Of a stretch of DNA of 64,000 bases, positions 13,427 through 25,562 are shown one piece after another (the stretch's first letter is position 1; each line of letters opens with the position of its first letter). The stretch spans positions 130,724-194,723 of the forward strand of contig CACRXP010000037.1 of the NCBI GenBank assembly GCA_902702965.1. The letters are read 5' to 3'. Position numbers and translations under genes: made by a program. The notes beneath the pieces were generated by a model. It saw only the letters and a program-made list of their open reading frames with translations. It was not told the DNA's origin and ran no database searches. Origin of the DNA: Spirometra erinaceieuropaei. Taxonomy: Eukaryota; Platyhelminthes; Cestoda; Diphyllobothriidea; Diphyllobothriidae.

Positions 13427-13700
13427 AGATGTGCTTATGTAGCCCCGCCTGATGAGCACAATGCTGTCAGGTTTGTGGTTAAGGATTAGGGTTAATGGTT
13501 AGAGTTAGAGATAAGGGCAGCTATTTCTCAACCACTCAAAGTTCAACTGCGCATTCCAAATAGTTTTTTTGCATACAACTATTTGACCTCGTCGCCTACG
13601 CCTTCCACGGTCCCACCTGTAAAAACCCCTAATGACACCGGTCCTGTATTACAAATGGCTTGGATTTGTTTACTTTGGGTGGGGCTACATAACCACATCT
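13427..13700. mobile_element. MITE-like element, copy 1
   Basis: This 274-bp unit is bounded by 23-bp terminal inverted repeats. The left end reads AGATGTGCTTATGTAGCCCC and the right end is its complement with two mismatches. A diverged second copy with the same ends and matching interior (CAACCACTCAAAG, ACCTCGTCGCC and CGGTCCCACCTGT regions) lies at 57822-58072. The interior holds a degenerate GGTTAGGG-like stretch but no ORF. I saw no convincing target-site duplication. The superfamily is not determined. Confidence 0.65.
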
Positions 13701-13815
13701 GGCCACTGCTGCCTAACTCCGTAATGTAGGCAACGTGAGAAAGGGGAATTTGACTAACCCTGCCCCTGAGACATTTAACTCCTGTCTATAGCCCACAATT
13801 TTACTATTCATTTAA

Positions 13816-14640
13816 TTGTATTGGCCTGAAGATGAATTACCGAAAATGTGTTTGCCAACGGATTTTTTCGATCGCATTATGGGAATTTTGCAGAGCTTAG
13901 ACAGGCCAAAAATACCGATATGCCTACGAGGGTTATTGTCGAAAGTCCTTGTGTCTGAATCAACAACTAAGGGCCAAAGGCACGAAGGCGTTGCTTATAA
14001 AACACATGCTACGAGAAGGGGGGTAGTTTACGACCGACAGAACCGTGTGGCGGTAGATTTGCTTACAGAAAAGCTCGGGAACCTCGCGTAGTTCAGGATT
14101 CTTTGGCTTTGAGCCGATCGCTCGAGACACCTGTGCAGAAACCGGATCTGCGAATACGTGGAGGCCTCCCGAAGGACTTTGGCTTTGCCCATTTATGGAA
14201 AACTCTGGTCAAGATGATGAAATAAACAGGAAGAATAACAGGTGATACTGTTTCAGTCTCACTATTGTCCTAATTGTTATGCACAGTAGGCTTCCGACAT
14301 CTATGATGGTCTTGAAAATCGTGAGGACCCTGTCACGTCCCGTGTCGAAAGACTGGACACGGTTTTGGAACTCTAGATTGAGATAGCGCCTCGGAGGACT
14401 GTGCGTAATCCAATGAGACTATGCTTTCTATTAGACGGCCTGCAAGAGCTACGAGTTGTTTGTTAGAAAACTGTACGACCATGTTAATCCTGGAATTTGG
14501 TCTCCTAGGTCGCCAGATCCAAACCTCCTGGACTTCCACATCTGTGACGCCCTCGAAAGGGAGACCAACAAGCACGTTCATTGGTTATTGCACGGGGAAC
14601 GTTATAGTCAGTCTAAATAAGAATTACCCGGACAGCGCAT
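13816..14640 (+). pseudogene. Decayed Tc1/mariner transposase
   Basis: The first part (13816-14091, 91 codons) resembles the N-terminal helix-turn-helix half of a mariner-type transposase: a VSEST-like element, then a YKTHATRRG-like stretch, then ENR-like and LLTEKL-like residues. Further on, at about 14497-14580 in another frame, the sequence encodes WSPRSPDPNLLDFHICDALE, close to the conserved SPDLNPLD segment that carries the last catalytic Asp of DD(D/E) transposases. Stops and frameshifts separate the two parts, and the middle catalytic region is not readable. Terminal repeats were not found. It is an inactive relic. Confidence 0.55.
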
Positions 14641-15224
14641 AAGTCACATCTAGGTTAAGGGCTGTTTTGCGACAAAAGTTTTCTCTAATAAGTAATGTTT
14701 AAGCTGCATTACGGTCATTTGTCGTCTTAAAAGATAGTTCTCTTTATGATTGGTCGCCGATCAAGAACAAAATTCTTAATTTAAGCAAACTCAGAGGTCT
14801 TAGTCTGGTCACCCTAGCGGTTCCCCTTAAGCCGTCAGCAGTTGGAACCCAGAGTAACTTTCCACATAATTGCCCTAATCCATCCTTACTTGTTCACAAC
14901 TTAAACCAGTTGTTCGCCCCGATAGTTGTTTGTAATATTGCATCAACGACTATTAGTCAGTTTCAAACTCTGTAAATGCTGTTAGTTTGCACCTGACAAA
15001 AAACGCTGTATGAGTTCGGAAGCTCAGCTGGATTGTCTCATGGAGCTGGTACTCAGACGGCTCCTATATTCAATTCACCAATCTTAATTTTAAAAAATCC
15101 TTAAATTCTTGCGAAGATGGTTTGATTTCTGTAGTTTTGATCCAGAGTTCACGAGATCGCCTGGGGTATTCGAGGTTAAGCTCAATCAGAAGTCAAGAGA
15201 AGTTTATCAAAATGCAGAGCTCAC
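14641..15224. other. No supported feature
   Basis: AT-rich DNA between the mariner relic and the giant minus-strand exon. For that gene it should be the start of the intron after the donor at 15224. I see no further exon of the gene before 8.99 kb that fits phase 1. Confidence 0.5.
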
Positions 15225-18200
15225 CTCCGCCAGTATGGGCGTAATACTTCCAGTTGGACACGTCTTCAGCGTCCGAGATGTCGGACTTGCCTTGTGCAGG
15301 TGACAAGCCGACATTCTGAAAACTCTGCGGACTGTAAGCAGTTTTTGCAGTTTTATTCGCCTCTGTCATTCGATGCGAACGCGGGGCAACAAATAAAGGT
15401 GCCGTCTGAGTTGGTTCACGGCGAGCAACTTGCATTCTGTCTGCCGTCGACCTCAAATTTCCTATCTCTGCGTCCCTGAGGGACTCTGCCATCTGTCGCC
15501 CAGCTTCGTCTGCAGAGGATAGGCCTGGCATTTGGTCATATGGCAGAATGGACTGCGCTGGCAGCTGAATCGATTCAGTAGGTACTGGAAGCTGCAAATG
15601 CTCGGTACTCATTAGTTCACTCAGTGACACTGAATCACTGTCATACTGATTATCTCGTAGGGCTGAGTCAGTTCGCACGCAGTCCTCTTCGTTGGATGGT
15701 AGGGAAAACAGGGGACTGCTTAGTTCAGAATCGTTTGTGGGCGATCTTCTATCTTTCTTTAGAAGCGTTGGTAGGTCTAGCGGTAAGACAAGCTTTTGGG
15801 CGTCACTAGTCACTTCACGTAATTCGGCTGGTTTGTAGTGGTTCCTACCCTCTTCCGCTGGTCGCATTAGAGGATCTTTACATATTTTCGATGCGCTTTT
15901 CCCTATCTCGGCTTCACAAACAGACTGTGATGTGCATTCTTTAGTTGGTTGCTCCGTCTGTGATCTCGTGAACTGTTCGTCAGATCTGAGATTCCATTTC
16001 AACTGTGGTGTAAAGTGAGGTTTCCGAAGTCTATCATGTGTCACTAATGTATCTTCCACTTTACTATAGGGGTCATCAGCCTCTTGGCCGGGTCGTTCCA
16101 ACACGACCTTCGAGGCAACTTGGCTATCTCTAATGGTCTGATACTGAGATCGTTTGAACACAACAGTAGGCGTAAAGGCTGACTGCCTTTCCTCGTTGTC
16201 AGAAGAGTAAGTGTAACCCTCTATGTCTCCTTTGAGACCCTCTAAGGATTTTTCTGTGGCTCGCATGATTATTGCGGGCTTTTCCGTTTTGCTAATGTCG
16301 GCCGAATCTCCTTTTCCACTTCTTGAATTGCTCTCCTCTTGAACAAAGCCTTCTATAGTGTTGTCTCCCACTGGCGTGTCTAAATGGCTTCGATCGCTTT
16401 CGGGACGGTGGAATCTGCGTACCTCACCCTCAACCGCATGGTTTGTTGCAACTGCTTCGGTTTCCTCTTCTGGTTTTTGGCTATTTGTCTGGATTTTGAG
16501 TACAGACAACGCTTGGGGACTCTGGCCGATATCTACTGTGGAATTTTGATAATGCTCTCGCCCCCCGTGAGATACATTCCCAGATTGGCTGGGTTTATTC
16601 CAAGAGTTTTTACTATTTGGATTCCAACACGTCCGTCCCGACGGCTCAGACTCACTTGGTATGTGAGGATATGCATATATTGAGGACTCTTTTACTGCCG
16701 GGAGAGAAGTAAAGTGATTGAACTGAGAAACTTGAAACTCCATATTCGCGTCATTTTGTCCTTGAAAACCCTTCAAATCTATGTCAGGAGGCGCCGAATG
16801 CAACTGCCTTCTGTATGTATTCGGTGCCCAGATCCTTGTAGACAAATCAGCTTCTGCACTTGACTTTGACTTCCGCTTGCAGTGAGGTCGCTTTGAAGAA
16901 GCATCAAGGCACGTTAAGTTTCTGTCGATTCCTCCATCATCTTCATGGGGTAATGGAATATTCTTTCTTGCATACTTGTCCTCGTAGGCGTCATAATAGG
17001 CATCATTTTTCGATGAAATATCATTTGCTTTATTCCTCACAGCCTTGCCTTCTTGGGAGTTCCAGTCTGTAGAGCTAGCGCCATCAGAACCGTTATTCGT
17101 GAACCGAGCGGTCTCCGAAAACGTTCGCTCAGCTTCTCTTATATGCTGTAGGTCCTTGTCGTATTCAGACGTTTTTTGGGAAGAGTTAGCTTCTTCTGCG
17201 ACATAGGGAGGAAAGGCGTTTACGACGGCGGTTTGTTCGTCACTTCCAGAGAGCTGACCAAATGACCAATTTGGCGGTGGAATTTCAGTATCCGGACTAT
17301 TGGAAATAAGTAAATCATGCTCATTTTTGTGTTGAAAAGATAGTGTTGGCGCATAACTCACAGGATCCTCCTCAGGTCTCTTGACCCCAACTGAGGGAGT
17401 TGCGCGTTCGCTTTCCAGAGATACATTTTGCACTGTGTCTGCATTGTTAGCCGATTCTCTCTTAGATAGGTGTGTCATACCTAGAAACTGTCTCAACTTT
17501 CGCTTTCGACGGACATCAGAAGCTAAAGCAGAGGGTGCTTCAGCACTTCTATCTTCCATCAAGCGTTCTACATCTTCCTCTTCTTCAGCGACGTCCTGCA
17601 GGCCAAGCTTTTCGCCTGGATAATATGTCGCAGTCAGTAGCTCAGATTCGTCTGCAGGTGAGGCCTCTGCAAATGATACGTCCATCCCTGCCAGTTTGTC
17701 CTTCTCTTCCCCTTCAACACATATCCCCAGTTTTGTTTCAGCATCGCTATCATCCTTTGACTTTTTTCCATGCAACCCCTTTTCCTCAACTAAATCACCT
17801 TCGGGATATCGCTCTGCATCGTTATGTTTGCTCGTATGCACAGACGACCCGGCTGAATGATCATGCTCCACCTTTTCGTGCCCGATAAGGGAATCATCTT
17901 CAGCATTCTGACTGTAGCTTCTCGGTGTTTCGTCGACTGTCGAACATGCCGGACCAGTTTCTGCAATGCGTGTAGCTGTATCAGTCACTGTGAATTCCAT
18001 TGAGGCCAAAAATTCGTCAGTAGTGTTACCTGAAGGTTCATGACCCAAATGCCTCTCGAAACACGGACTTCCTGTTGGTGTTGGCCCTTTAAGTGCTCCT
18101 TTTCCGGAGGTTTCGGATATTTGGTTTGAAGCAGGGGATTCAGTTGCACTACCACGTTTTTGTATGGGAACAGGACTCATTCCCTCGTTTATAGGATCTG

Positions 18201-19262
18201 GATATTTGCTAATGGCTTGGAAAGCTTCAGTCACTTCACTGTCCAACTGCTCTCCTGGTAAAATATCGCCTTTATCCAACAAGACGGCATTTCCATTCTG
18301 GCCTATATCTTTTGTGTTATGTGGCGAATACCGGGAATTTTCCATGTCTGTTGCTGATTTATCCGGCGGTAGACAGTATCCTGATTGCTCCGCGAACAGT
18401 GGCACAGTTGGCCCATGACCGTGTAAAGGACTCAAATTATCCAGGGCAAATGTGTTCATCGCATCTGTAGGCTCTGAATCCTCTGTATTTTCCGGTGCTC
18501 TTTCCTTGTCAGAGATTGCGCTGTAAGTAGGTGTCATTTCAACCCCACGGTAATTTGGGTCCAGGTCGGTTGCTTGATCGTCCAGGTGCGGAAACTGCGG
18601 TTGCATGTCTCTGCATTCGCATGTGTCGGGCGTCTTCGGGTTGCTAGGACTCGACTTTGGAGTTTCAAAGGGTTCAGTCCTTTCATCAGACTCAGTGAAG
18701 CCAGCATAACTTGTTGAGCGCCAGTTAGTTTCCTCCGAAGTTCTTTTCGATTCATCATCATTAGACCACACAGTTTCCTTTCCGTATAGTTGGGTTTCAG
18801 ATTTTGACGTTTCCAGCGATCTTGTTCTGCATTTCTTAACACTCCTACAAAAGGTGCAGGGAAAGTCGGCTGCATAGTCGTTTATCTTATATTGTCTTGT
18901 GTTTTCCTTTTCAATTAGCATATTAAAAGTTTGCTGTAAAAGAAAATGCAATTGCTTTTTGTCACTGCTTTCGTCGAGCTGGTCAGTTTTCTCATAATCC
19001 ATATCAGCTAGAGGACTAGAAGACTGTGACTGGCATTCTGAATAGTCACTGGGTTCGCCGACTTCCCTAATAAGCTCACGAACGACCGACTCTTGCCTAT
19101 CGTCGATCATACTACTGACTGAATTTTTGATAGTTATTGAAGTTGTCGTTGTTTCTGTCTCTTCTAATTCTATACAAAAGTCCCGTCGTGGTTGTTCAAA
19201 GGTGCTGTGTGGAAGAATCCTCTGATCGAGATCTTCCTTTTGACTTGGGGGTACCCAGTAAT
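15225..19262 (-). CDS. Giant internal exon (4,038 nt) of an acidic, probably disordered protein
   Basis: The frame is open from an excellent minus-strand acceptor (CCATGTTTTTTAG, exon start 19262) to an excellent donor (CGGAG|GTGAGC, exon end 15225). It codes for about 1,346 residues, some 51 of them upstream of the first Met at 19110. The exon starts and ends in phase 1, so skipping it keeps the frame. Counting from that Met, residues 51-73 look helical, a Cys group lies at 85, 88 and 94, and a basic RRKRKLR patch lies near residue 535. The rest is rich in Ser, Glu, Asp, Thr and Pro, with no globular domain visible. The start (Y-W-V-P-P after the split codon) would follow in phase from the SEFIR-like exon at 27525-28091, so this may be the long cytoplasmic tail of a receptor. 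Giant exons of cytoskeletal scaffold genes such as ankyrins are an alternative. Function not known. Confidence 0.8.
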
Positions 19263-21017
19263 CTAAAAAACATGGAAAAATAGTCTCCAGGTTTCAAAAT
19301 AACGATATAATCAAGTATGTCGCATGTAATCAGAGTACTTATAATTCCTCATTTAGTCGGTAATACACTTTGGAACTAGAATTACCCCGCTGCGTGACTG
19401 GCAAAAATAGGAGTACCCATATTTTCCAAAAAATGCAAATTCCCATGTTGTAGATATTTAATTCAGAAATAGTGCTAAATGAGTGACTCGCACAAAAAAT
19501 CTACTGCTGTTTCTCGCTCACCAAGGTACTCATAGGCGGAGTTTGTTAATGAGCAAACTTCTTTACTGAACACAGCATATTTTTTCGCGAATAACTTCTT
19601 TCTAGATGCTCATGCTTGTATTCAGAGATCCAAGGGATTCGCGTCGATGTTCATTTTCCTTCTGGAGTAAAAATGGTATGTTTTGTGAAGAAACATGTTT
19701 GTTTATGTGACATGGGAGGGTTTTAACTTTGTCTTAAGAAAGTCTGTAGAGCTTTTTGGGGCTGGTAGTTTTGGGATGTTGAGACTTTGAGATTTGCAAG
19801 ATGTTTTGGGTTGATGATTCGCGGGCACTTTATTAACGTACGCACTTAAAATTTATACACAGCCGAATCCCAGTTTTGCTTTTATGTTGAAATCCGGTAG
19901 CAATTTTATGATTTGTTTGCTGTCATTGTCGCCTTTATGTCCGTCTCTGGTGTGGTTGAGTCATTTTGTATGATGTTCTTTTGTATTCGTCAAAATATAC
20001 CGGGAATCTTCACATAAAGTACCACGGCAAACACATTGCTTGGAGATTCCTTCGATTATTCAGAAATCTAAAAGGCACCTTTGCTAGAAACTTTGCAAAC
20101 CGATTACCTCCTTAAAGAATTTGCAAAGTGAAGGAAAATTATCTCATGGGTACCTAAAGTCCATATGCCGTGCGCATAAAACAAGGATTCGCAGGTGTGA
20201 AAACATTTTTTTCGCCAGTATTTGTAATAAAGTTGGATAATTTGTTTGTGGCACAAGCTGACATTGAGAATTTGCACCGAACTTGGTATTAAGGCACCGT
20301 ATAAACAAAATGGCTATAGCGAAAGCGGTTGTATACGGACAGGGAATTAGAAAACCTCGGAATGCTGGACTTAATATGCTGTTAGCATACCGTCGGAAAA
20401 TTATTCTGCGTCTGGAATGAATAAATAACGTCGGTTCATAAAGCTAACCAGGAAGTACTCGGAGTAGAAAGAGAAATTTGCCCATAGTATGTCTAAACAA
20501 AACAGTGACGCCCGAGGTATGCAAATAGCTGCACTCGTGGCATTACGCACATCTCATACACACAACCTGCTGTGTATTGCGACCCCGGCAACGACAGCGT
20601 CACATTGTAGGCACGTGCATGAATAATTTGACAGCAACCACTTTTGCGTGAAAGCGAATGTCGCTTGAAAAGCAAAAGGAGTCGGAATGGTCTTCTGATA
20701 AGAATTATTGATGCATATACGTGTATGAAGAAGATAGAAGGCTCGTCGACATTCGAGACACTTCCTCGTTTCCATCATCAGAGTCGTTCGCCGGCATTTC
20801 CTGCTGACCTTGATTTGTTTGGCCTTGCCGCCTGCCTAGTACTATAACCGTGCTGAACGTAAGTACGTTGGTAAGCTCTTTCTTAAGGTGATCGCCACGG
20901 TTGTAATAACGGTAGTCCCGGTGGAACAGAGTTCGAACACAGCTCCTTTGTGAGCCGGAAGGCGATTGCTCTAATAATTGAAGATAATCGCAGAATTGTA
21001 TTCTGTCCCATGGAGGC
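19263..21017. other. Probable intron sequence
   Basis: AT-rich DNA directly upstream (minus-strand sense) of the giant exon, beginning with its acceptor and pyrimidine tract. No ORF with a recognisable domain and no repeat shared with the rest of the window. Confidence 0.5.
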
Positions 21018-21934
21018 GTGCTGCTGGGCCACCCTCGCTCGACTTTGGTATTCTCACCTTCAGAAACGGCAAGCTGTCTCCAGTTGACTATTTACGGGAA
21101 ACTGTATCGTTTATTTCGGTCTAACGACCATCCGATCAGTATGGTGAAGAACTGCGTCAGGCACCAAGCTCGGCCGCAAGACCCCACCCCCAACGGGGGA
21201 ATTGTGACACAAATATTCTACTCCCTGCCATATATGCGGGGCACCTTTGAACTAATCGCCCGGACGTTAAGTCGCCTGGGTAGTCAAGTTGCCCGCAAAC
21301 CGACATCCTCATTACGCGCAGAACTATCTGGAGTCCAAGATCCCATACCCAAAGAGCAACAAAGAAACTTAATTTATCGCATCGTATGCGCAAATCGCTC
21401 CTACGTGTATGTTGGTCAAACGGGTAGACAAGTGGACACCCGTATCAATGATCACAAACTAGCTATCCGTCGGCGAGACTCCTTGTCCTTCCTCTTTGCC
21501 CATGCACTCGAGTACGACCACCGAATCAATTGGAATGGCACTGGGGTCGTCGCCACGGCTAACACAAAACGAGCAAGAGAATTTCTCAAGGCTTGTACTC
21601 CAATGCGGGTAGTATCAACCACCATGTTGACCTCGGTGCCCATTACGCGGGCCTACTTTAACGACTGGCTGACTTCGGTCCCAATCGCACATCAGCGACC
21701 GCTAATGCAGCTTCTCGGAGTCCAACTGATTCATCATCCACCCTCCTCCTCTAGCACAGGGAGCCGTAGTCGTTCTGCTTCCTATCCCCTCCATTCCCCG
21801 TCACTCATAAACCTACCATGACAACCACTTTGTGGCCCGTACCTGCTATTGTCTCTGATGGTGCTTTTGAGCAGGAATCTGGGACGTCAGACGGTTAAAG
21901 CTCTTGTCTCAGTGGCTGTGTCGCCTTCTTCACG
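21018..21934 (+). mobile_element. Decayed Penelope-like element, divergent family, GIY-YIG end
   Basis: A 267-codon ORF (21018-21821) holds a GIY-YIG endonuclease domain in its middle, with the signature YRIVCANRSYVYVGQTGR followed by a Glu-containing segment near KRAREFLK. A proline/serine-rich tail ends the ORF. The stretch before the domain (PYMRGTFELIARTLSRLG-like) matches the linker between reverse transcriptase and endonuclease in PLEs. The 3' flank (21850-21934) keeps a damaged version of the PLE end: CTGATGG, an imperfect stem, GGGACGTCAG, then CTTCTTC. The reverse transcriptase is missing. This copy is clearly diverged from the main PLE family of the window and sits head-to-tail with the next one. 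Confidence 0.75.
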
Positions 21935-22967
21935 CAAGTATTGAGTTCCGACAGCAACCACCCAATCAGCCACAAACACATTCAAGAAGGGCGCTATAAC
22001 GGCGTGTAGAGATGCATTGCAGCGCCCCAGAAGACAAGGCCGCTGAATTACAATAACTTCAACAGATACTTAACCTGAATGTTTACCCACGCAACTTCGT
22101 CAACCAATGCATACGCAAACGAGATGAGCGACCCAATCTACTCGGCCCAAATTTTGGTGAACGATCCGTACGTGATGAAAGTGTGAGCAGCCGTCAGCCG
22201 CCTTCTCACACCACTCGGGTTTGGCGTTGCACGCAGATCGAAGGCAACCATCCGGCGGAGGTCATAAGATCGAAAGATCAACTTCCACGATAGAAAAAGT
22301 CTGGAGTTGCGGTCGAAGCAAATGCCTCAGAGCAAATGAAAGCTTACGTCGGACACGAACGACCGAACACATAACAGCGGTGAGGAGGAATGGCTCCAGC
22401 TCTCAAGTGGCGGCTCAGTCGACGAGACCTGACCAAACGCTTTGGTTTGACGAGGCGGAAATTCTCGCTAGAGTTGACAACTGCGTGAGCCGCGAGTTGC
22501 TTGACTCATGGTTCTCCGACCCGCATTCAGTAAACGGACACAATGAAATTCCCCCTCCATATGCTGTGCTGTGTTATTGCCCGGGCAGTGAAGTAAGTCA
22601 CGCTGGGAAGGGACGCCGGCAGTCAACAGGCCCAGTGACAGAGTCAAATGACAGCGCGATCTTCAAGCCAATTACCAACAACTGTGGTTAAATGTCGACA
22701 TTTATCCACCCGGGTGTGCACAGACAGACATTTATCGCATCAAATACGACACCCAGTGATGCATGTTTGAGCTGTTAATTGTTATAGGTATGCAGTTGCC
22801 CGGCAACTTTACCCTATAAATACGTAGCTTTTTGTGCTTCTACAACCTCCCCCTATTACTGTTTTACCTATGGGTTAGAGTGAATATCCAAAACGACAGT
22901 CCAGTAAAGTTCTTGGTCCAGCGATTTCACCTTCTTCTTCTTCTTCTTCTTCTTCTTCTTCTTCTGA
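21935..22967 (+). mobile_element. Decayed Penelope-like element, main family relative, 5'-truncated
   Basis: It begins inside the reverse transcriptase C-terminal region (SSDSNHPIS-like) and runs through the NFVNQCIRKRDERPN-like stretch, a broken endonuclease domain (VRRNGSSSQVAAQSTR, FDEAEILARVDN) and a C-terminal tail. The 3' flank with CCTATAAATACG and a (CTT)n tail follows. Frameshifts and stops show it is dead. The ORF piece at 22221-22691 is part of it. Its 3' flank is recognisably related to that of the younger copies, but the hammerhead-like boxes are eroded. Confidence 0.75.
22931..22965. repeat. (CTT)n tail of the PLE
   Basis: About 11.5 units of CTT sit at the 3' end of the preceding PLE. 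The same end type (a short TTC run) closes the younger copies, so the tract is probably the element's tail, later lengthened by slippage. Confidence 0.85.
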
Positions 22968-23834
22968 ATTGCCTCTTTGATCTCGCCTACTCGCTTTTAT
23001 TGGATGTCTATCTACTTCGGCAAATTCGATGCCCTAATGAACAAAATGACAACTATTTCCTTTCACGACCACATACATGACTTCACCTCTAGCCTATTCT
23101 TAGTATCTTTAGGCAAACCAGAAGCGGTTTTGCTGTGCATGAGAATGTGGCAAGCATAAAAGGAGGCCGGTTATTCTTCAACAAGCGGTCGCACAAAAGT
23201 GTCCCTTTTTAGACTATCCTCGTCAACGTTTGAAAACTCACTCGAGTATTGCCGCTGTCGCTTTCTCGAGTAAATCACACATAAATGTCACTTTGAACAC
23301 ACCCAAACTATCAATCTGCAAGTTTTCTCATCAAAAACAGTGCCTAACATTTTGGACAGTATTTTTGCATGTTTTACGAGGCTAATGTAAACTGTCCTTA
23401 AAATAGGTGACCAGACCTGTGAGATGTCCAGAGGAATGCTGCCGATTGTTTTAAAGAGAATGAAAATTTTTGGCAAGAAGAGACTTTTGTCTCTATGAGA
23501 CATGAAGCATAAGTCCTCTGTTCCCTAACTCCCCGTCAAGATCAGGGAATACAAACTACTGCAAGCATAGAATTCCTAGTCAGCAAATGCGTGATAATTT
23601 TGCGCCATGTGTCAGAGACTGTGAGTGTTCACATGAACCGCTCAGCAGGGAGCTAAACGGCAGCATGATACGAGACACCGGTTGGCATTTTCAACTACTA
23701 CACACAAGAACAAATAAACGCAGATTGGTCCGAAAGCAGGCTGGTGTCTTATTTTAGGGCGAAATGCATTAGTTACATTCGACTGTAAATACTCTTAGTT
23801 TGCACGGACTTGGAGTTGAGTTTATTGTCCGCAG

Positions 23835-24068
23835 GGCAGTTTCAGTGAAATGTCCAAACTAGTCGACAAGTTACGTGTACAGGCCAGCAAACCACTGTTA
23901 GCCTCGGTCGCGTTTGCTGACTGGCAGTGGAATCAACGAGCACTAATATCTCATTTGAATACTGAGATTATTTTTTGTTTCACGCCGAAGGATTGTAAGG
24001 CAGGCAATCTGTCAAGTGAAATTTTAACACCAAGGCTCATAAAATCCCATGTAGTCCAAGGAACATGA
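23835..24068 (+). CDS. Candidate exon, unknown protein
   Basis: A pyrimidine-containing acceptor (TTATTGTCCGCAG) opens a phase-0 frame that runs 77 codons to TGA at 24066-24068. A possible donor inside it (GGATT|GTAAGG, near 23994) would shorten the exon to about 160 nt. The residues are mixed in character (SKLVDKLRVQASKPLLASVA and onward) and look protein-like, but I recognise no family. Confidence 0.3.
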   Translation, partial: GSFSEMSKLVDKLRVQASKPLLASVAFADWQWNQRALISHLNTEIIFCFTPKDCKAGNLSSEILTPRLIKSHVVQGT

Positions 24069-24849
24069 GCAGTGTTCGAAAAAGCGAGCAAGGGTGGGGC
24101 TGCCAAAACCAGGACTCCCACGTAGATTTAGAGTATCGAGAAGGAAATTTGCTTTTCTAAATAGTGTATTTTACCTTCCCTGACTAGCGGAGTGGGATAT
24201 ATTCTTAGGAAGCAAACCGATATTGACTTGAACTGCAGCGTAACACGTATATCGAGAATTATTGGCTTAGAAAGTCTCTATATAATTATTTTCACGGCCT
24301 TTTGCGTTCAAAATTGATGGATTTCATTGTTGAACTCGTCCCGACTTTTTTGATCTAAGTGATACCAGGTGTGACCTTTCTTTGTAGACTTCGCTTTACT
24401 TTCTAAGCAGAACCAATTAGGCTGCTTGTGTAAGTGAAAGTTTAACCATTGCGCAAAAGTGTGTATAATCAGCCTAAAACAAAACAAAAATGGCATTCTG
24501 TGTATTGGTCATCACCTTGGCACACAGGGCATTATGCCCGGCATAACCGCAGAGGTTGAGCACGGGTATAAGTACCCCTGTGCTAGGAGTTGTCTTGAGC
24601 TGAAGTTCAGGGGGTGCCTATTCTCGTGTCCTAACGTCAACCCTTAACCTAACACCGGCCCTCCTAACACTAAAACCAATTCTATTAACCCTAACCGCCT
24701 GCGATACGGGGTAGTAACCGTGTCCCTTCACTGCAAAGGCTCAGCCCATGGTTCTCAAACATGATTTAGATAGAGTTGCGAAAATTTCCATTGAAGAATT
24801 CAAAATACAATTTGGCGAGCATACGTAGGCTTTCGGTAAATTATCATCG
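24069..24849. other. No supported gene
   Basis: Non-coding. A short CCCTAA-rich stretch at about 24640-24700 resembles degenerate telomeric repeats but is too short to classify. Confidence 0.5.
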
Positions 24850-25345
24850 GGTATACACACTGTCGAAATGAACGTCAACAGCTCTATCCTCACCCACATG
24901 GTAGACACAGATCACTGTCTAGATGCCGGCCAGGTATTCCGAGTGATTTACAAGGTCCCGTCAGGCTATCCGAAATCACTTGGACAGCGTCTGTTGGCAA
25001 CAGCAGAGGCGGCTGCAATCAGGCTATACATACCAGTTCTATGCGCACAAAAGAACTTCGTGCAGGCCCCACAGTTACCATTGGCCAAAGCCACCATGCC
25101 AGCCACGTGCGTATAATTACCCGTCGCAGTGCCCACCATCCCCTTCTCCCCCCTTGACACTGATGGTAATTTTGTTTTTCACCTCACCCACCCAGACCCT
25201 CCCCCCCCCCAACCACAGCTACATAATAATCTCTGCTTGCCCGCATTTTCTTTTTAATCATTTCGACAGCAATAGAAATGTATAGGCCCGATGAGAATTT
25301 ATCGACAACATACGTATTCTCGCCAACTTGTCTTTTGAATGATTT
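24850..25345 (+). repeat. Dispersed repeat with decayed ORF, copy 1
   Basis: This shares an ORF fragment and a 3' flank with 51327-51815. The ORF fragment contains YPKSLGQRLLATAEA followed by an LCAQKN motif. The shared 3' flank contains CCCGATGAGAATTTATCGA and then TATTCTCGCC-like sequence. The ATAEA-type Glu and the preceding H-x-VDT stretch could be the C-terminal half of a GIY-YIG nuclease, which would make this another retroelement 3' end, but that is an inference. Confidence 0.55.
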
Positions 25346-25562
25346 AAATAAATAACATTCAAGATACAGGTATATGTAGTGTTACGATATACCTGTTAGT
25401 TTTTGCCTCAGCCAAGCGTCGATTATTTTATGATATCCTGTCTGATACGCCTACTGCAGCATTCAATGGCTAGGCGGACAAAAGGAGGATGAGTCTATAT
25501 TGCACGGCAATAAATTGCGGTTTGAAGCATGCAAAATAGTATGATTTATGGCATAAGTGCAT

